Source of the DNA: Zygnema cylindricum
Lineage: Eukaryota; Streptophyta; Zygnematophyceae; Zygnematales; Zygnemataceae
Reading direction: 5' to 3'
Assembly (NCBI GenBank): GCA_037447655.1
Contig: JBBHKE010001286.1
Location: 1-11,601 of the forward strand
Length of the DNA: 11,601 nt
Shown here: in pieces, positions 1 to 8,920 of the stretch
Position numbering within the stretch: the first letter of the stretch is position 1
Layout: the number at the start of each line of letters is the position of its first letter
The notes under the pieces: generated by a model
What the model was told of the DNA's origin: nothing
Databases searched by the model: none
What the model saw: the letters and a program-made list of their open reading frames with translations, nothing else
Translations under genes and position numbers: made by a program

Positions 1-924
1 GACGCAAAATGTATTTGAGTTTTTGCCCATTTTTCGTACGGCGTAATATTTTCAAGTAGGAAGTCCCATTTTCTGTGTAAACGACGGGAAAAAACCCTTA
101 CTTGAACACATGGGGACACGCCCTAAGATTCTTTACTTTATATCTTTATCTTTTTTTTAATTTTTTACTTTATATTACCACCGTCGGATTGAAGTTCCGA
201 CAAGTGTGCAGGTAAGCAACTTTTATTTCGTTCTCAGCGAAGTTCAGAAAAGTAGGCACACAGCGATAATCGAAAATTTAGAATTTATGTATCGCGATCA
301 TCGCAATTCGAGGGTAGCAATATGAAAATCGCATATCGTCATTGCGATCTTTTGATAAGCAGCACAATGGATGAACGTTTTACATCGCATCGCTAATTGA
401 GTATTCTTAATTTCTTATGGCTTTTCAACGTCCATGTCATATTAGTGAATTACCATCTCCTGCTGCTCGCTGGTGTAAATTGGTGAAGCGCCAACGGCTT
501 ACACGTGTGTACATTTCCAGTGACGGGCAAGCATCCATGGCCTTAATTTTGGTGCGTTTTTGGTGCGCAGGATGTATGCTACAATTGTTCCTATTGTTTT
601 ACTTGAAACGGAAATGAGGTAGTCTAGGGCGTGAAATAGCTGTTCTTTGACAGCATAGTTGATATAATATTGAAGCTCTAGGTTGTTCTCTTCATTTTGC
701 ACTTTTGAACATCTTCTGTACTCTACACAAACCGACTTTCTACCGATGACACAAATACAAGTACAAGAAACACCACTTTTGTGTTTGTTAGTATTTTTGC
801 GGTGCACTTATGTTTTCAACCTTGGTTTAGGAAAGTCTGATTTTTGTCTGTTTCACCAATTGGTTACTTGTAACCAATGAAAGCAAATTTTCCTATCTTT
901 TTGTTGAATCCTTGTTTATGCCAG
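1..924 (+). other. Upstream non-coding region with a strong donor-like site at 212
   Basis: No gene could be assigned. The stretch begins T-rich. GTGTGCAG|GTAAGC at 211/212 is a near-perfect 5' splice site, so 1-211 could include a non-coding first exon. TATA-like words sit near 137 and 171. A 66-codon open frame (417-617) and antisense frame (499-807) show no recognisable family and contain runs typical of chance translation. Confidence 0.3.
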
Positions 925-1022
925 GCTCCATATCGCTGGCACCGGGCCATTTTGCAATCATTTCAAGCAAACTAGCCAGCAGAGCAATCGGGTTCTATGT
1001 TATGCATCAGTTGGAGGTTCCG
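925..1022 (+). other. Exon-like segment, product unknown
   Basis: A pyrimidine-rich tract ending TTTATGCCAG precedes this 98-base, more G+C-rich segment, and it ends with TTCCG|GTAAGG. One frame is open throughout (about 32 codons, ending GFYVMHQLEVP) and contains no stop. An unspliced reading starting at ATG 918 runs 56 codons to a TGA at 1086-1088. It could be a 5' leader exon of the BRO1-like gene or an exon of another gene. The family is not recognised. Confidence 0.3.
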
Positions 1023-1897
1023 GTAAGGTGGAAGGTCTTTGAATTTTATGCGATAGATAAGGTTACTTCGATGGCTATTGCAGCATGAAAACTGCCGTTT
1101 CACTCAATAATGTAATGAAATTTATGAGAAAATCAGTTTTCAATTTCTGGAAATTTGATGTAAGTACAAATTGTCGTCATTTTATTCCCATTGTCGATGT
1201 TTTTGGACAACCATATTGAAATTTAATCCCGTATCTGAACTATAAATTGCTTTACAATTGATATTCATTCACGTTCACTACTGTTTGGGGTGAAGGTGAT
1301 AGAATGTCGGAAGTTTTTTTTACCGAAAATTTAAGGTCAGGTCATAATATAGGTGTTTCTGCCTTGTTTCATATCGGTGATTGCAAGTCCCTTTATTGCC
1401 ATTATAAGGGATGGTCAGCTTCGAGACTGTGCTATGGTCCTTCATATATATGTGGAAGTTTTAATTTGAAAGTATTCACACAGGCTGGTTTTTTACAGTT
1501 CGGAAGGGCAGGGCTGAGGTGTTTAATTTCTCACTTGAGGGAATCAAGAATTATCACCATGTAAATTTGTTAATTGTCCGGTGTCTGGGGAAATGGATTA
1601 TCTTGGATAACATTAACGATTAAACCTATCGCCATATCGTCACACATTTGAACTTGTTACTGCCTGATTGCAACTATTTAAGTTAGTCCAGGCAGTTGCT
1701 GTTTGGTTTGGAACTACTTCTTTTCCTGAGCCCTTGAATGTCAGATCTGGTGATGCCAGTTTTTTTAGACATGAATTCAGTTGAACAGTTGTTTATGTTT
1801 TCAGTTCTTGTGGGAACTCTTATTGAAGACAAGGTTGCTAGTTTTCCAGAACTGTGGATCTAACTGTGTTTTTTATTTGTTAATGTTTTGGATCCAG
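1023..1897 (+). other. Intron-like stretch without a recognisable gene
   Basis: The segment is T-rich and begins with the donor GTAAGG at 1023. It contains acceptor-like sites at TTTTCAG (ends 1804) and GGATCCAG (ends 1897). An 86-codon plus-strand open frame (1304-1564) has no recognisable family and no supporting splice context, so it is not called. Confidence 0.3.
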
Positions 1898-1986
1898 GAA
1901 ACGAATGGCAACAAGATATGCTGAGGTTGGAAAAAGAAATGGATGACCTTAGTTTAAACAGTCTAAAAATTCCGTTGTGCCATTAC
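1898..1986 (+). other. Exon-like segment with charged coiled-coil-like reading
   Basis: This segment follows an acceptor-like TGGATCCAG and precedes a donor-like ATTAC|GTAGGT. One frame, open from 1864 to 2016, reads EWQQDMLRLEKEMDDLSL, a charged amphipathic sequence quite unlike translated intron. It ends at a TGA at 2017-2019, so it cannot join the BRO1-like frame directly. It may be a leader exon carrying an upstream reading frame or part of an unidentified gene. Confidence 0.25.
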
Positions 1987-2207
1987 GTAGGTGCATTCAG
2001 CCATGAATGCAAAATCTGAAGTCGGTATTTGAATAAAGAAGACATGCCGTTTGAAGATTGAACCTTGAAGATTTTTTTTTTTATTCTCTCAATTCGTGGT
2101 TAAGTTACTATGGTAAGTTGTAGGTTCTCTTTTTAGTGTTATACAACATCCAAGAAAGGTCTTCGCCGAGAAAGTCATCAACACTGTGACAATATTTCCA
2201 ACTGACG

Positions 2208-5200
2208 ATGTTGCTGAAATTTCATGATCCTTTAACACTGCGTACAGAAAAAGTAAGCCCCATTTCCATATCGGTTTCCACTTTCTGTTTCCCTTCTCAA
2301 TCACAATTATTCCAACCCAGTAATCTTTACTGGTGCGGGCCTGGGGAGCCACCACATCTTCTGCGTGTCCCTTTTCACATTGTAGTGTTGTAAATTTGCT
2401 GAGTTTTTGGTTGGTTGCTGGCTTCAGGTAGTCTTTCAAGCCTGGCGCAAATCACCGGATGCCACCAGTCTGAAGCTTCTGCGAGATCTCACAGCAGCCC
2501 GACGTCACGTGGCAGATGCACAGGATGGAATTCGTCCAGATCCGAAGCCCCGGGATCGTCAGGCAGGAATCACAGAGCGTCTGCAGGTAGCAAGCAATTG
2601 CTCATAATATGACAAGTTTTTTGTATGCTGGATGAGCCTTAGGTATTTGGAAAGGCAGGGAGGTTTAGCGGTGTTTTTGGGTGCAAAAGGTTCAAATATG
2701 GTTGTCTGTGTAGGTGGAACGCAAATGTATTTTAGAAATAATTGTTGGATGTGCTCACAATCAGGTTAAACCTGAACCCCACCAGAATTTACTGAATTTT
2801 ACCAAGAAGTCTAAGAGTAAAACGTAAATGTTATGCAATGAAGTTATTTGAGGCAGCTGAATGCTTCTCTGTAGCTATTGATTTTAAAATAGTTCACAGA
2901 AATGGCTTCTTGGTACTAGAAAAGGGAAAATAATGTAGGTGTGGGTACTTAAGGCTGGTGCAAATATGGACCGTGACACTCCACAGGAGGAAACCCAATT
3001 GAAGAACTGTTTGTTTTTTGGTTTTGAAGAGAAACCTCATTATTTCAAATGAGGTGTTTTATGCCAGGACATTTGGAACATGGAAAAGTATCTTTCTCTT
3101 CTGGAAAACCTGCTTGCATATGTTCTACCCGCCCAACTGACCTCGAAAGTAACGTGGTGGAAAAAGACTGTGTGGTGGACCTCCCCTCTCAGTGGAGGCC
3201 CTCGGTTTTATGCGGGTGATGACCTTCGATATGAGTATGGGATGATTCTCAATTTGTATGCAACCCTTCTGCGAGAACATGCTATGGAGGAAACTCATAT
3301 AGGTGGGCGAATGATCTAGATGGGATGTTGTGTTAGGACGGGTGGGAGGGAAGTTTTATTGAAAGTACCTAGTGTAGGTAAATGGATGACTATTTGCCTG
3401 GGAAATTGGGGGATAAGTGGAATGTGAAATGATGGGCGAAGTTTAAGTGGATTGGCAATGGTTAGTCTAGAAACATCTGGATCTTTGCAAGCATGTCTGT
3501 CTTTCCCGCTCCGTCACCCTTTTACTCTCTTGATAATGGATTTTCAAAAGTAAGCAGTTAACTTTCATGATTCAGGGATGTTGATGGAGTATGGTAAGTT
3601 TGTCCTGATACTTCAGCATTCTAAAAGAGTTTAGTATCATCAAACGAGCACAAGAAGAGCCTCGTATATCTGAAGTGAATCAATACTAGAAATTCAAAAC
3701 ATGTAGCGTACATCTATTTCCCCGTTAGATTCGTCCTAGTAGGATGTTTTTTTTTCCTGTGAGAAATTATTCCTTCATCCACGTCAATGTCCTCAAACAT
3801 TTGGGTCTATGTGAACAGCCCCAAGGGAGGCAGTTTGCCTTTTGCGAAAAGCGTCTGGAATATTCGACCATCTTTCAACAGAAGTTTTGCCAGACCTCAT
3901 AAAAGTTCTTACGTATGTGAATGATCGGCCTGTCGAAGTTTCGCCTTCCATGGCCCTTGCATGGAAACACATATGTCTTGGCGAAGCTCAGGTTAGGATT
4001 TTTCTTTTGTGCAATTGTCAGTTCTGTAGATCATTCGAGGGGAGAGAAAAGGATGCATCATCGTTATGCTTTTGGATCTGGAGAAGCGGAGTCAGTTGGT
4101 GTTTACAGATGTACCTTCCCTGGATGCCTCAAGCGTTGATGTTGATGTCGGGAAAAGATGGACATTTTTTTTGCAAGTTGTTGTTCCTTGTTTAAGCTAT
4201 TCTAAGGTTTTTTTATGACAAAATTGTTCTATGCTCTCATGTTGGACAGGCTATGAGTGCTCAAATCGCAGAGAAGAATGAATTGTCACCCTGTCTTCTG
4301 GCAGATCTTCACAAAGGTTGTTCCGACCTTTACGAGAAAGCGTTGCAGCTGGTAGAGGATAACATGTCAGAATGGAAGGATATATCTGGGAAATTTCTGG
4401 TAAGGGGATGCATTTACGGGCTTACGCTTTTTATGTATAATACTAAGGAATTGAATTGCGCTCTTTCTGATAGACATGAAATCTGGCAAACATAAGGGTA
4501 GGCATTATCGTTTTGTTTTGACCATTTCATGTTTTTCTCTCCTCTTCCTGCATGTGTCTGAGTATTAGCTCTCTGGTATGCATTCAACCCATAAGTCTAT
4601 GATAAAGGGCCCACATACTGTGATGGGTTTCAGGACATTGGCAAGATTGGCGATATCTGCAAAATTTGTTGCTTTAATTGGCCTCAATATTTGAAGTATT
4701 GCTGTATATTTAAAACTAAATGAAATTACTGGTGGTTTTGAAAAAATAAATTTCAAAAAAATGTTTGACGACGGACGGTTAGGATAGCTGTCATTGTCTG
4801 CAGGAGAATGAAGACAAACAGTGAAAGTAAAGTTCGGAAAGCTAGTTTTTTGTCTGTGGAATGTGTATGGTAAGGATCCATGTCGTCGGCAATATGTAGA
4901 TGTTGATAGATGTCACCGGGACGGTCATTAAAACACCACAATGATCCTTAATTTATCTTCAAAGGGGGATAGGTATTGTACCTTTATGTGCATTCTCATA
5001 TAATGCAACACTGTGGTTTCATAAGCATTTGACCACATAGTGAATTGCAAGGTACTGTTGATACGCTATACAGTTTTAACTAAATACATTTCGATACGCC
5101 CTGAGACAGCATATTGCAAACATAAGGCAGAGTTAGCATGGTAGGCTTTAATTAGAAATTGGATCCGTTAATAGATACTATGATGCAGTACGTTTGATTT

Positions 5201-5982
5201 GTATCACTACAGTTGTTAAATACGGAAAGCAGTATAAGTTCACAACAACATTGTTCCCCCGTCAACTGAACCAAAACATTCATCATCATTGTCTTGATCA
5301 TCATCACAAGGAGTGTGTGGGGCCAACAGACATATTTGAAAGTTAGCAAAGCTCTCCATGAACTCAGAATGAGACGGGCTCTTGCTGACAATGTTGCGAA
5401 GACAGACGATGATGGAATGGGCGTAGCTGTCGCAATTTTACGCGTGGCTGAGGCAAAACTGCTGGAGATAGTTCCAGGTAAACTGCCGAGCATGGGGAAA
5501 GTTCACTTGTAACAAGTTTTGAGTCAATTTCGAGGGAATTGGAAGGGAATAATAGAGTTTTGTTTTTCCGGTACTTCTTCTCCGTCTGGTTTGGTGGCAA
5601 ATACCTTGGTGTAGGCACTTTTTTTTTTTTTTTTATGTTTATAATCTGCGTTTTGATCTACAGGGATAGAATGCAATTGAGTGGCAATGTATAGTTGTAG
5701 ACATATATTTTTTTGTTCAATGACTATATTTCGCTTGTTACTAATCACGGGGTTTTTATGTTTCTTGGGGGAATATCAGTTGATGAGTCTTGGAGGGACG
5801 TTTACACAAGGGAACTTGAAGCATTCAAAGCGCACTTTAAAACTGCTCTTCATGAAAATGAAAGTGTACATCACCAAGTAGAACCTTCTGTGGCTGACCT
5901 CCCAACGACTGCGGGTAGAATACTTGTAGAGCCGTTAACTTATGAGAGAGCGGCTCCGCGACGGGAGTTTAAATTTTTGTAA
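2208..5982 (+). CDS. BRO1-like domain protein, complete 7-exon gene (365 aa)
   Basis: BRO1 domains are banana-shaped helical scaffolds that bind ESCRT-III Snf7/CHMP4 subunits at endosomes. This product is essentially one free-standing BRO1 domain, so a cytosolic or endosomal sorting role is inferred from family. Exons: 2208-2252, 2428-2586, 3068-3302, 3834-3991, 4250-4399, 5330-5477, 5780-5982 (stop TAA). All introns are GT...AG and all phases agree (0,0,1,0,0,1), giving 1098 nt. The ATG at 2208 is chosen because an in-frame TGA lies at 2187-2189 and the first residues (MLLKFHDPLTLRTEK) run straight into exon 2. Visible landmarks: KYLSLLENLL (75-84), WTSPLS (105-110), LRYEYGMILNLYATLLRE (121-138), LRKASGIFDHL (150-160), ICLGEAQ (193-199), KALHEL (256-261) and a C-terminal LPTTAG...LTYERAAPRREFKF segment. 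These match the order of blocks I recall in plant BRO1-like proteins. There is no V domain or proline-rich tail as in ALIX, no signal peptide, no membrane span and no CaaX box. The gene appears intact. Confidence 0.85.
2253..2427 (+). other. Intron 1 of the BRO1-like gene
   Basis: Phase-0 intron of 175 bases with donor AAA|GTAAGC and acceptor GGCTTCAG|GTAGTC. An alternative acceptor 13 bases further on (TTTCAAG at 2440) would remove four residues plus one base and shift the frame, so the 2427 acceptor is preferred. Confidence 0.75.
2587..3067 (+). other. Intron 2 of the BRO1-like gene
   Basis: Phase-0 intron of 481 bases with donor CTGCAG|GTAGCA and acceptor TTTTATGCCAG|GACATT. It joins residue Q68 to D69. 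Nothing else was recognised inside it. Confidence 0.8.
3303..3833 (+). other. Intron 3 of the BRO1-like gene
   Basis: Phase-1 intron of 531 bases with donor CATATAG|GTGGGC and acceptor GGGAGGCAG|TTTGCC. It splits the codon for V147. The phase agreement supports both borders. No ORF or repeat of note inside. Confidence 0.8.
4400..5329 (+). other. Intron 5 of the BRO1-like gene (longest)
   Basis: Phase-0 intron of 930 bases with donor TTTCTG|GTAAGG and acceptor GGCCAACAG|ACATAT. The joined protein reads GKFL then TYLKVSKALHEL, the spacing I recall for this helix in plant homologues, so no exon seems to be missing. Two antisense open frames inside (4565-4756, 4753-4941) look like chance. Confidence 0.75.
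5478..5779 (+). other. Intron 6 of the BRO1-like gene
   Basis: Phase-1 intron of 302 bases with donor GTTCCAG|GTAAAC and acceptor GAATATCAG|TTGATG. It splits the codon for V299 and carries a T run near 5618-5634. Intron 4 (3992-4249, 258 bases, phase 0) is similar and unremarkable. Confidence 0.8.
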
Positions 5983-6728
5983 CATGAGACGAAACACCTG
6001 GCAGAAGGTTTGTTGTTCTCACATCCCATTATGTGGACTTCATTCGGATGCATTATGTGGATGTTATTTGGATGTGAATGTCAGGAAAGTTGAAAGGTTG
6101 TTGGTCCTTTGTTCTCAAGAACAGCAATCGCAGAAGAAATTCATCTTCGACTGATGAGAGATTTTTGGTATCACGTCCTTTCTTTCCCTGTTTAGCTCTA
6201 CACAAAATGCACTGAAAGCTCGCGATATGTGATATCTAATTGTCGATACTGTTTGGTTCACAAGGCACAGATTCTTATTCACAAGGCATATTGGAAGCGG
6301 GGTGTAATTTTTAAAGATTAAGACCATAAATCCGAGACATCCTTCTGTTTTTTAAAACTAGTCATAACGTGAGTGCACATAGGGGGCAAGTCGGTCCTTG
6401 GATTTTTTTGCTTCATGTACCGGAGAGAAGGAGAACAGTCAGGAGAAAACTGAGCTGGAATGGAATGGATGCTGGAATGGAATGGATATATTGCTCTGAG
6501 ATTAGAGGGATTTGAATATTTTTTGGTATTGTTGATGCAGGGTCGTGGGACAAGTGGCGTTAAAGTAGGAGTTCTGAAACCTCCAGCTTAAAGACTTCCG
6601 GGCAGCAAAAATATGCCTATGTCGGAGCTCCGGAGGAATTTGGGAGATGACTACCAATCAGAGGGAAGATGGTCAATTTTATTTTGTCCTCCTTTCTAAT
6701 ATCGCTAGGAAAATAGAGTAAATAAGAG
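5983..6728 (+). other. 3' flank of the BRO1-like gene
   Basis: This stretch probably holds the 3' UTR and intergenic DNA. No canonical AATAAA is seen close to the stop. An acceptor-like TTGTTGATGCAG ends at 6540 and is followed by a 16-codon open segment (GRGTSGVKVGVLKPPA, stop 6589-6591), which could be an alternative end exon or chance. A 17-bp direct duplication lies at 6454-6487. Confidence 0.4.
6454..6487. repeat. 17-bp tandem duplication
   Basis: GCTGGAATGGAATGGAT occurs twice head to tail (6454-6470 and 6471-6487) and itself contains a GGAAT pentamer repeat. It is a minor local duplication. Confidence 0.85.
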
Positions 6729-6983
6729 TTAACAGGGAACAGCTTTGGCAGTCAGTATAGTCTTGCACGAAGAAAATAGAAGCAATGACGAAAGCAGTTT
6801 TGATTTCAGCGAGAAGAAGGGAGAGAATCGGTATTGATGACAGGTCCGTGCCTGTTGGAAAATACTGGAGGTGAAGCGAGCCTTCAATTCATAGGCATTT
6901 GCAGCGACCTCAGGATGTATATTTTTAGTCTTTAGTTCGAGTTTTGGAGATTTTTTAAAGAGGTCAGGCAAAGTCTTCCCCAC
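6729..6983 (-). CDS. Possible minus-strand exon, unknown product
   Basis: An 84-codon open frame whose first half (KTLPDLFKKSPKLELKTK, then HPEVAANAYELKARF) has a protein-like residue mix, while its second half is serine/leucine-rich and looks random. It begins with GTG, not ATG, and a TGA lies eight codons upstream of that GTG. An acceptor-like ATTAG precedes it on this strand. No family is recognised. It could be a decayed exon or chance. Confidence 0.15.
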   Translation of the reverse strand: MGKTLPDLFKKSPKLELKTKNIHPEVAANAYELKARFTSSIFQQARTCHQYRFSPFFSLKSKLLSSLLLFSSCKTILTAKAVPC

Positions 6984-7690
6984 TAATTGGTTTTTGAGTG
7001 TTCATTACTGTACGGGTTGCGTGACGCAGAATATAACTCTTATTCAATTCATGAAATGTTAAAAAATATCGGTGTAAATTCTGGCATTCTAAGTTTTGTA
7101 AACGAGCCCGTTTGAACGTTTATAATGTTTTGGAAGTAGGCAAAGGTGGGTTGCCACAAAACTCACACTAAAAAGGTATGATGGGAGTTTAGAAGGCAAG
7201 TTTATCAACTATTTAACTGTTTCAGTTATATCTCTGATGGCGCCGTTAGCACTGGTTAGAATAGTTTGCGCTTTGGCAGGTTGTTGTGATGTTCTTTTAC
7301 CTTTTAGCGTTGTAGTGGCCCATTCTCCTTGTGTTGGCGTGTCAGTCAAAGTACAACTAAAATCGGCTGATTTTAATTTCACGTTTAGAATCGTTTGCGA
7401 AAAATGCGGAATTTGTCGCATAATAAACAGCGTAACATTTTTGCGTACGGCGGCATAGAACTGGTGCTGACTGCAGTCATCTTAGTATTCCGATAGGGAA
7501 TTGCTAATCGCAGAGACGATTTTTGCTGCGCGCAGGTAGTTGTCAGAAATTGTACACTTGAAGTACAGTTTCGTACAGGCTACGTACCTTTAATTTCAGA
7601 TTTGACGGTCAACCCGTCCAACAAATTTGACAGGCGAAATATTGTAACGGCGGTTAATAAAGTGTCGTGCTTGCGAACGTCGACCGTCAT
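6984..7690. other. Stretch with no recognisable gene
   Basis: Mixed-composition DNA with moderate CpG content. Overlapping sense and antisense open frames at 7209-7458 share the word LKSADF only because the DNA there (AAAATCGGCTGATTTT) is nearly palindromic. No family, tRNA or clear element border was seen. Confidence 0.4.
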
Positions 7691-8000
7691 AAAAAATAAA
7701 ACAATTCACACGGCCGGCGCAGGTTTACCGTAACAAAACTGCGGTATACTGCTTCCCGCGGAGAGTAGACGGCGGCAGACGGCAGGTACAGGCCGAAACG
7801 AGGAGACTCGCGGAGAGTCGAGAAAAATAACGCCGGCCGCCAGATAACCTCGCGGAGACTCCCGCGGATGCCGGATCGACACATTTCGAATTGGCCCACG
7901 AAGACGTCACCGGGCTAGGTATACCTGTCTTTGCTGGCGGCGTACGACGACTCGCGGGAGGACGCAAACGGATTAATGGGTGCTTTCGCGGCGGGCGATG
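7690..8000. other. CpG-rich block with CGCGGAGA repeats
   Basis: A G+C-rich island of about 300 bases in A+T-rich surroundings, dense in CpG. CGCGGAGAGT occurs at 7757-7766 and 7809-7818, with the variant CGCGGAGACT at 7851-7860. GACTC...GAGTC at 7805-7819 can form a small hairpin. It could be a CpG-rich promoter or the remains of a transposon end. Open frames here (7687-7899, 7725-7967, 7891-8127) are probably only a consequence of high G+C. Confidence 0.5.
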
Positions 8001-8099
8001 TCAAAGCGCGATTAAAACAAAAAACAATAAAAACCAACGCAAGAAGGCGTCCCAAAAAAAAAAAACAATAAAAAAACGTGCTCCCCATTGCCGCTACGT

Positions 8100-8120
8100 T
8101 ACACCGCCAATCGCTATTAG
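8100..8120 (+). repeat. Left terminal inverted repeat
   Basis: 21 bp beginning TACACCGCC and ending CTATTAG, the exact reverse complement of 8647-8667. Confidence 0.85.
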
Positions 8121-8473
8121 CGTATAAGTTTCTTTAGCGTGTATGAAGAATTACCGTGGTTTACGCTAATTAAGAATTTGGAAATTTAAAAAAAAAACAT
8201 ACATTCTAATTGTTTAATTATGGTAATTTGGATCTTTGAAAAAAAAAATGTCGGTCTCAAACATGCTTACACTAATATAGGTTACCGTACAAAATCTGAC
8301 AAATCGTACAGAAATCGTACGTTCACACTGTCGAATCGCGGCTGTCGGACTAATATGTGCGAACGGGATTTTTCACGACCTGATATTTTTCGTTTTTTAG
8401 AACGCACATTCTCATGCGTCCGCGGTTACTCAAACTAATATATTGTAGTTTTTAAATTTAAAAAGTACATTTA

Positions 8474-8498
8474 TGTACGGTCTGATACTGACCGTACA
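8474..8498. repeat. Perfect 9-bp-stem hairpin inside the MITE-like element
   Basis: TGTACGGTC (8474-8482), a 7-base loop TGATACT, then GACCGTACA (8490-8498). The stem carries the CGTAC word that recurs through the element. Confidence 0.8.
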
Positions 8499-8646
8499 CC
8501 ACTCTATTTAAGAGACAAGTCAACGTACTTTCGTTTTGTACGGTACTTGGAAAACAACCCTAAATAGAGTAAACAAAAAAATAGAATAAACTACGCTATT
8601 TGAGAATAATAAAAAAAAAAGCGGGACGGAATTAGCGTACACTACC

Positions 8647-8667
8647 CTAATAGCGATTGGCGGTGTA
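8647..8667 (-). repeat. Right terminal inverted repeat
   Basis: 21 bp beginning CTAATAGCG and ending GGCGGTGTA, the exact reverse complement of 8100-8120. Confidence 0.85.
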
Positions 8668-8920
8668 CCATTACGCCTATATCGTCAATCTCTTCGATAC
8701 GCTGCTACTTAAAATAGAGTAGTTAATCACTCAATTATCTGCCGGCTGGTCAGTTGGTCCTTAGCGGCCATAAGGTTGTTTTAATTAATTATTTTTTTGG
8801 TCCCCTTCGCCAATATATTTTTAATGTTGCTCAATTAAATATATTGTTATGCATTAATCGTAATATAATGCAACATTTATATATAATATAACATAAATAC
8901 TAAAAAAAATACATTGGTTA
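8668..8920. other. A+T-rich spacer
   Basis: No gene seen. The composition becomes strongly A+T-rich towards the tandem array. The last 40 bases loosely resemble the end of the array unit, so a decayed partial copy is possible. Confidence 0.4.

Larger units (their letters stand above)
8100..8667. mobile_element. MITE-like non-autonomous DNA transposon
   Basis: A perfect inverted repeat bounds this 568-bp segment: 8100-8120 on the left and its reverse complement at 8647-8667 on the right. Excluding a flanking TA on each side, the terminal sequence is CACCGCCAATCGCTATTAG. Further matching inverted words lie inside: ACGCTAATT (8163-8171 against 8630-8638) and TACCGTACAAAA (8283-8294 against 8534-8545). 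No coding capacity for a transposase was seen; the 72-codon frame at 8220-8438 matches nothing recognised. A TA target duplication would suggest a Tc1/mariner-type origin, but TA is too short to be decisive. Confidence 0.65.

Noticed and set aside
1-60. Similarity between GTACGGCG near position 36 and the one near 7445 as paired element ends
   Set aside because: Only about 8-10 bases agree and the flanks do not align in either orientation.
499-807. 102-codon minus-strand open frame
   Set aside because: No recognisable family, odd residue mix, and no splice or start context; consistent with chance in upstream DNA.
1304-1564. 86-codon plus-strand open frame starting at an ATG
   Set aside because: Residue content looks like translated non-coding DNA, and there is no family or supporting junction.
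2089-2439. 116-codon minus-strand open frame
   Set aside because: Antisense to the first exon and first intron of the well-supported BRO1-like gene.
5364-5618. Minus-strand open frames over exon 6 (also 5152-5493)
   Set aside because: Shadows of the coding exon on the opposite strand.
7209-7458. Overlapping sense and antisense frames both containing LKSADF
   Set aside because: The shared peptide comes from a near-palindromic DNA word; no evidence of coding on either strand.
7891-8127. 78-codon plus-strand frame, Arg/Lys-rich
   Set aside because: Made by the CpG-rich block running into an A-rich tract; low-complexity tail and no family.
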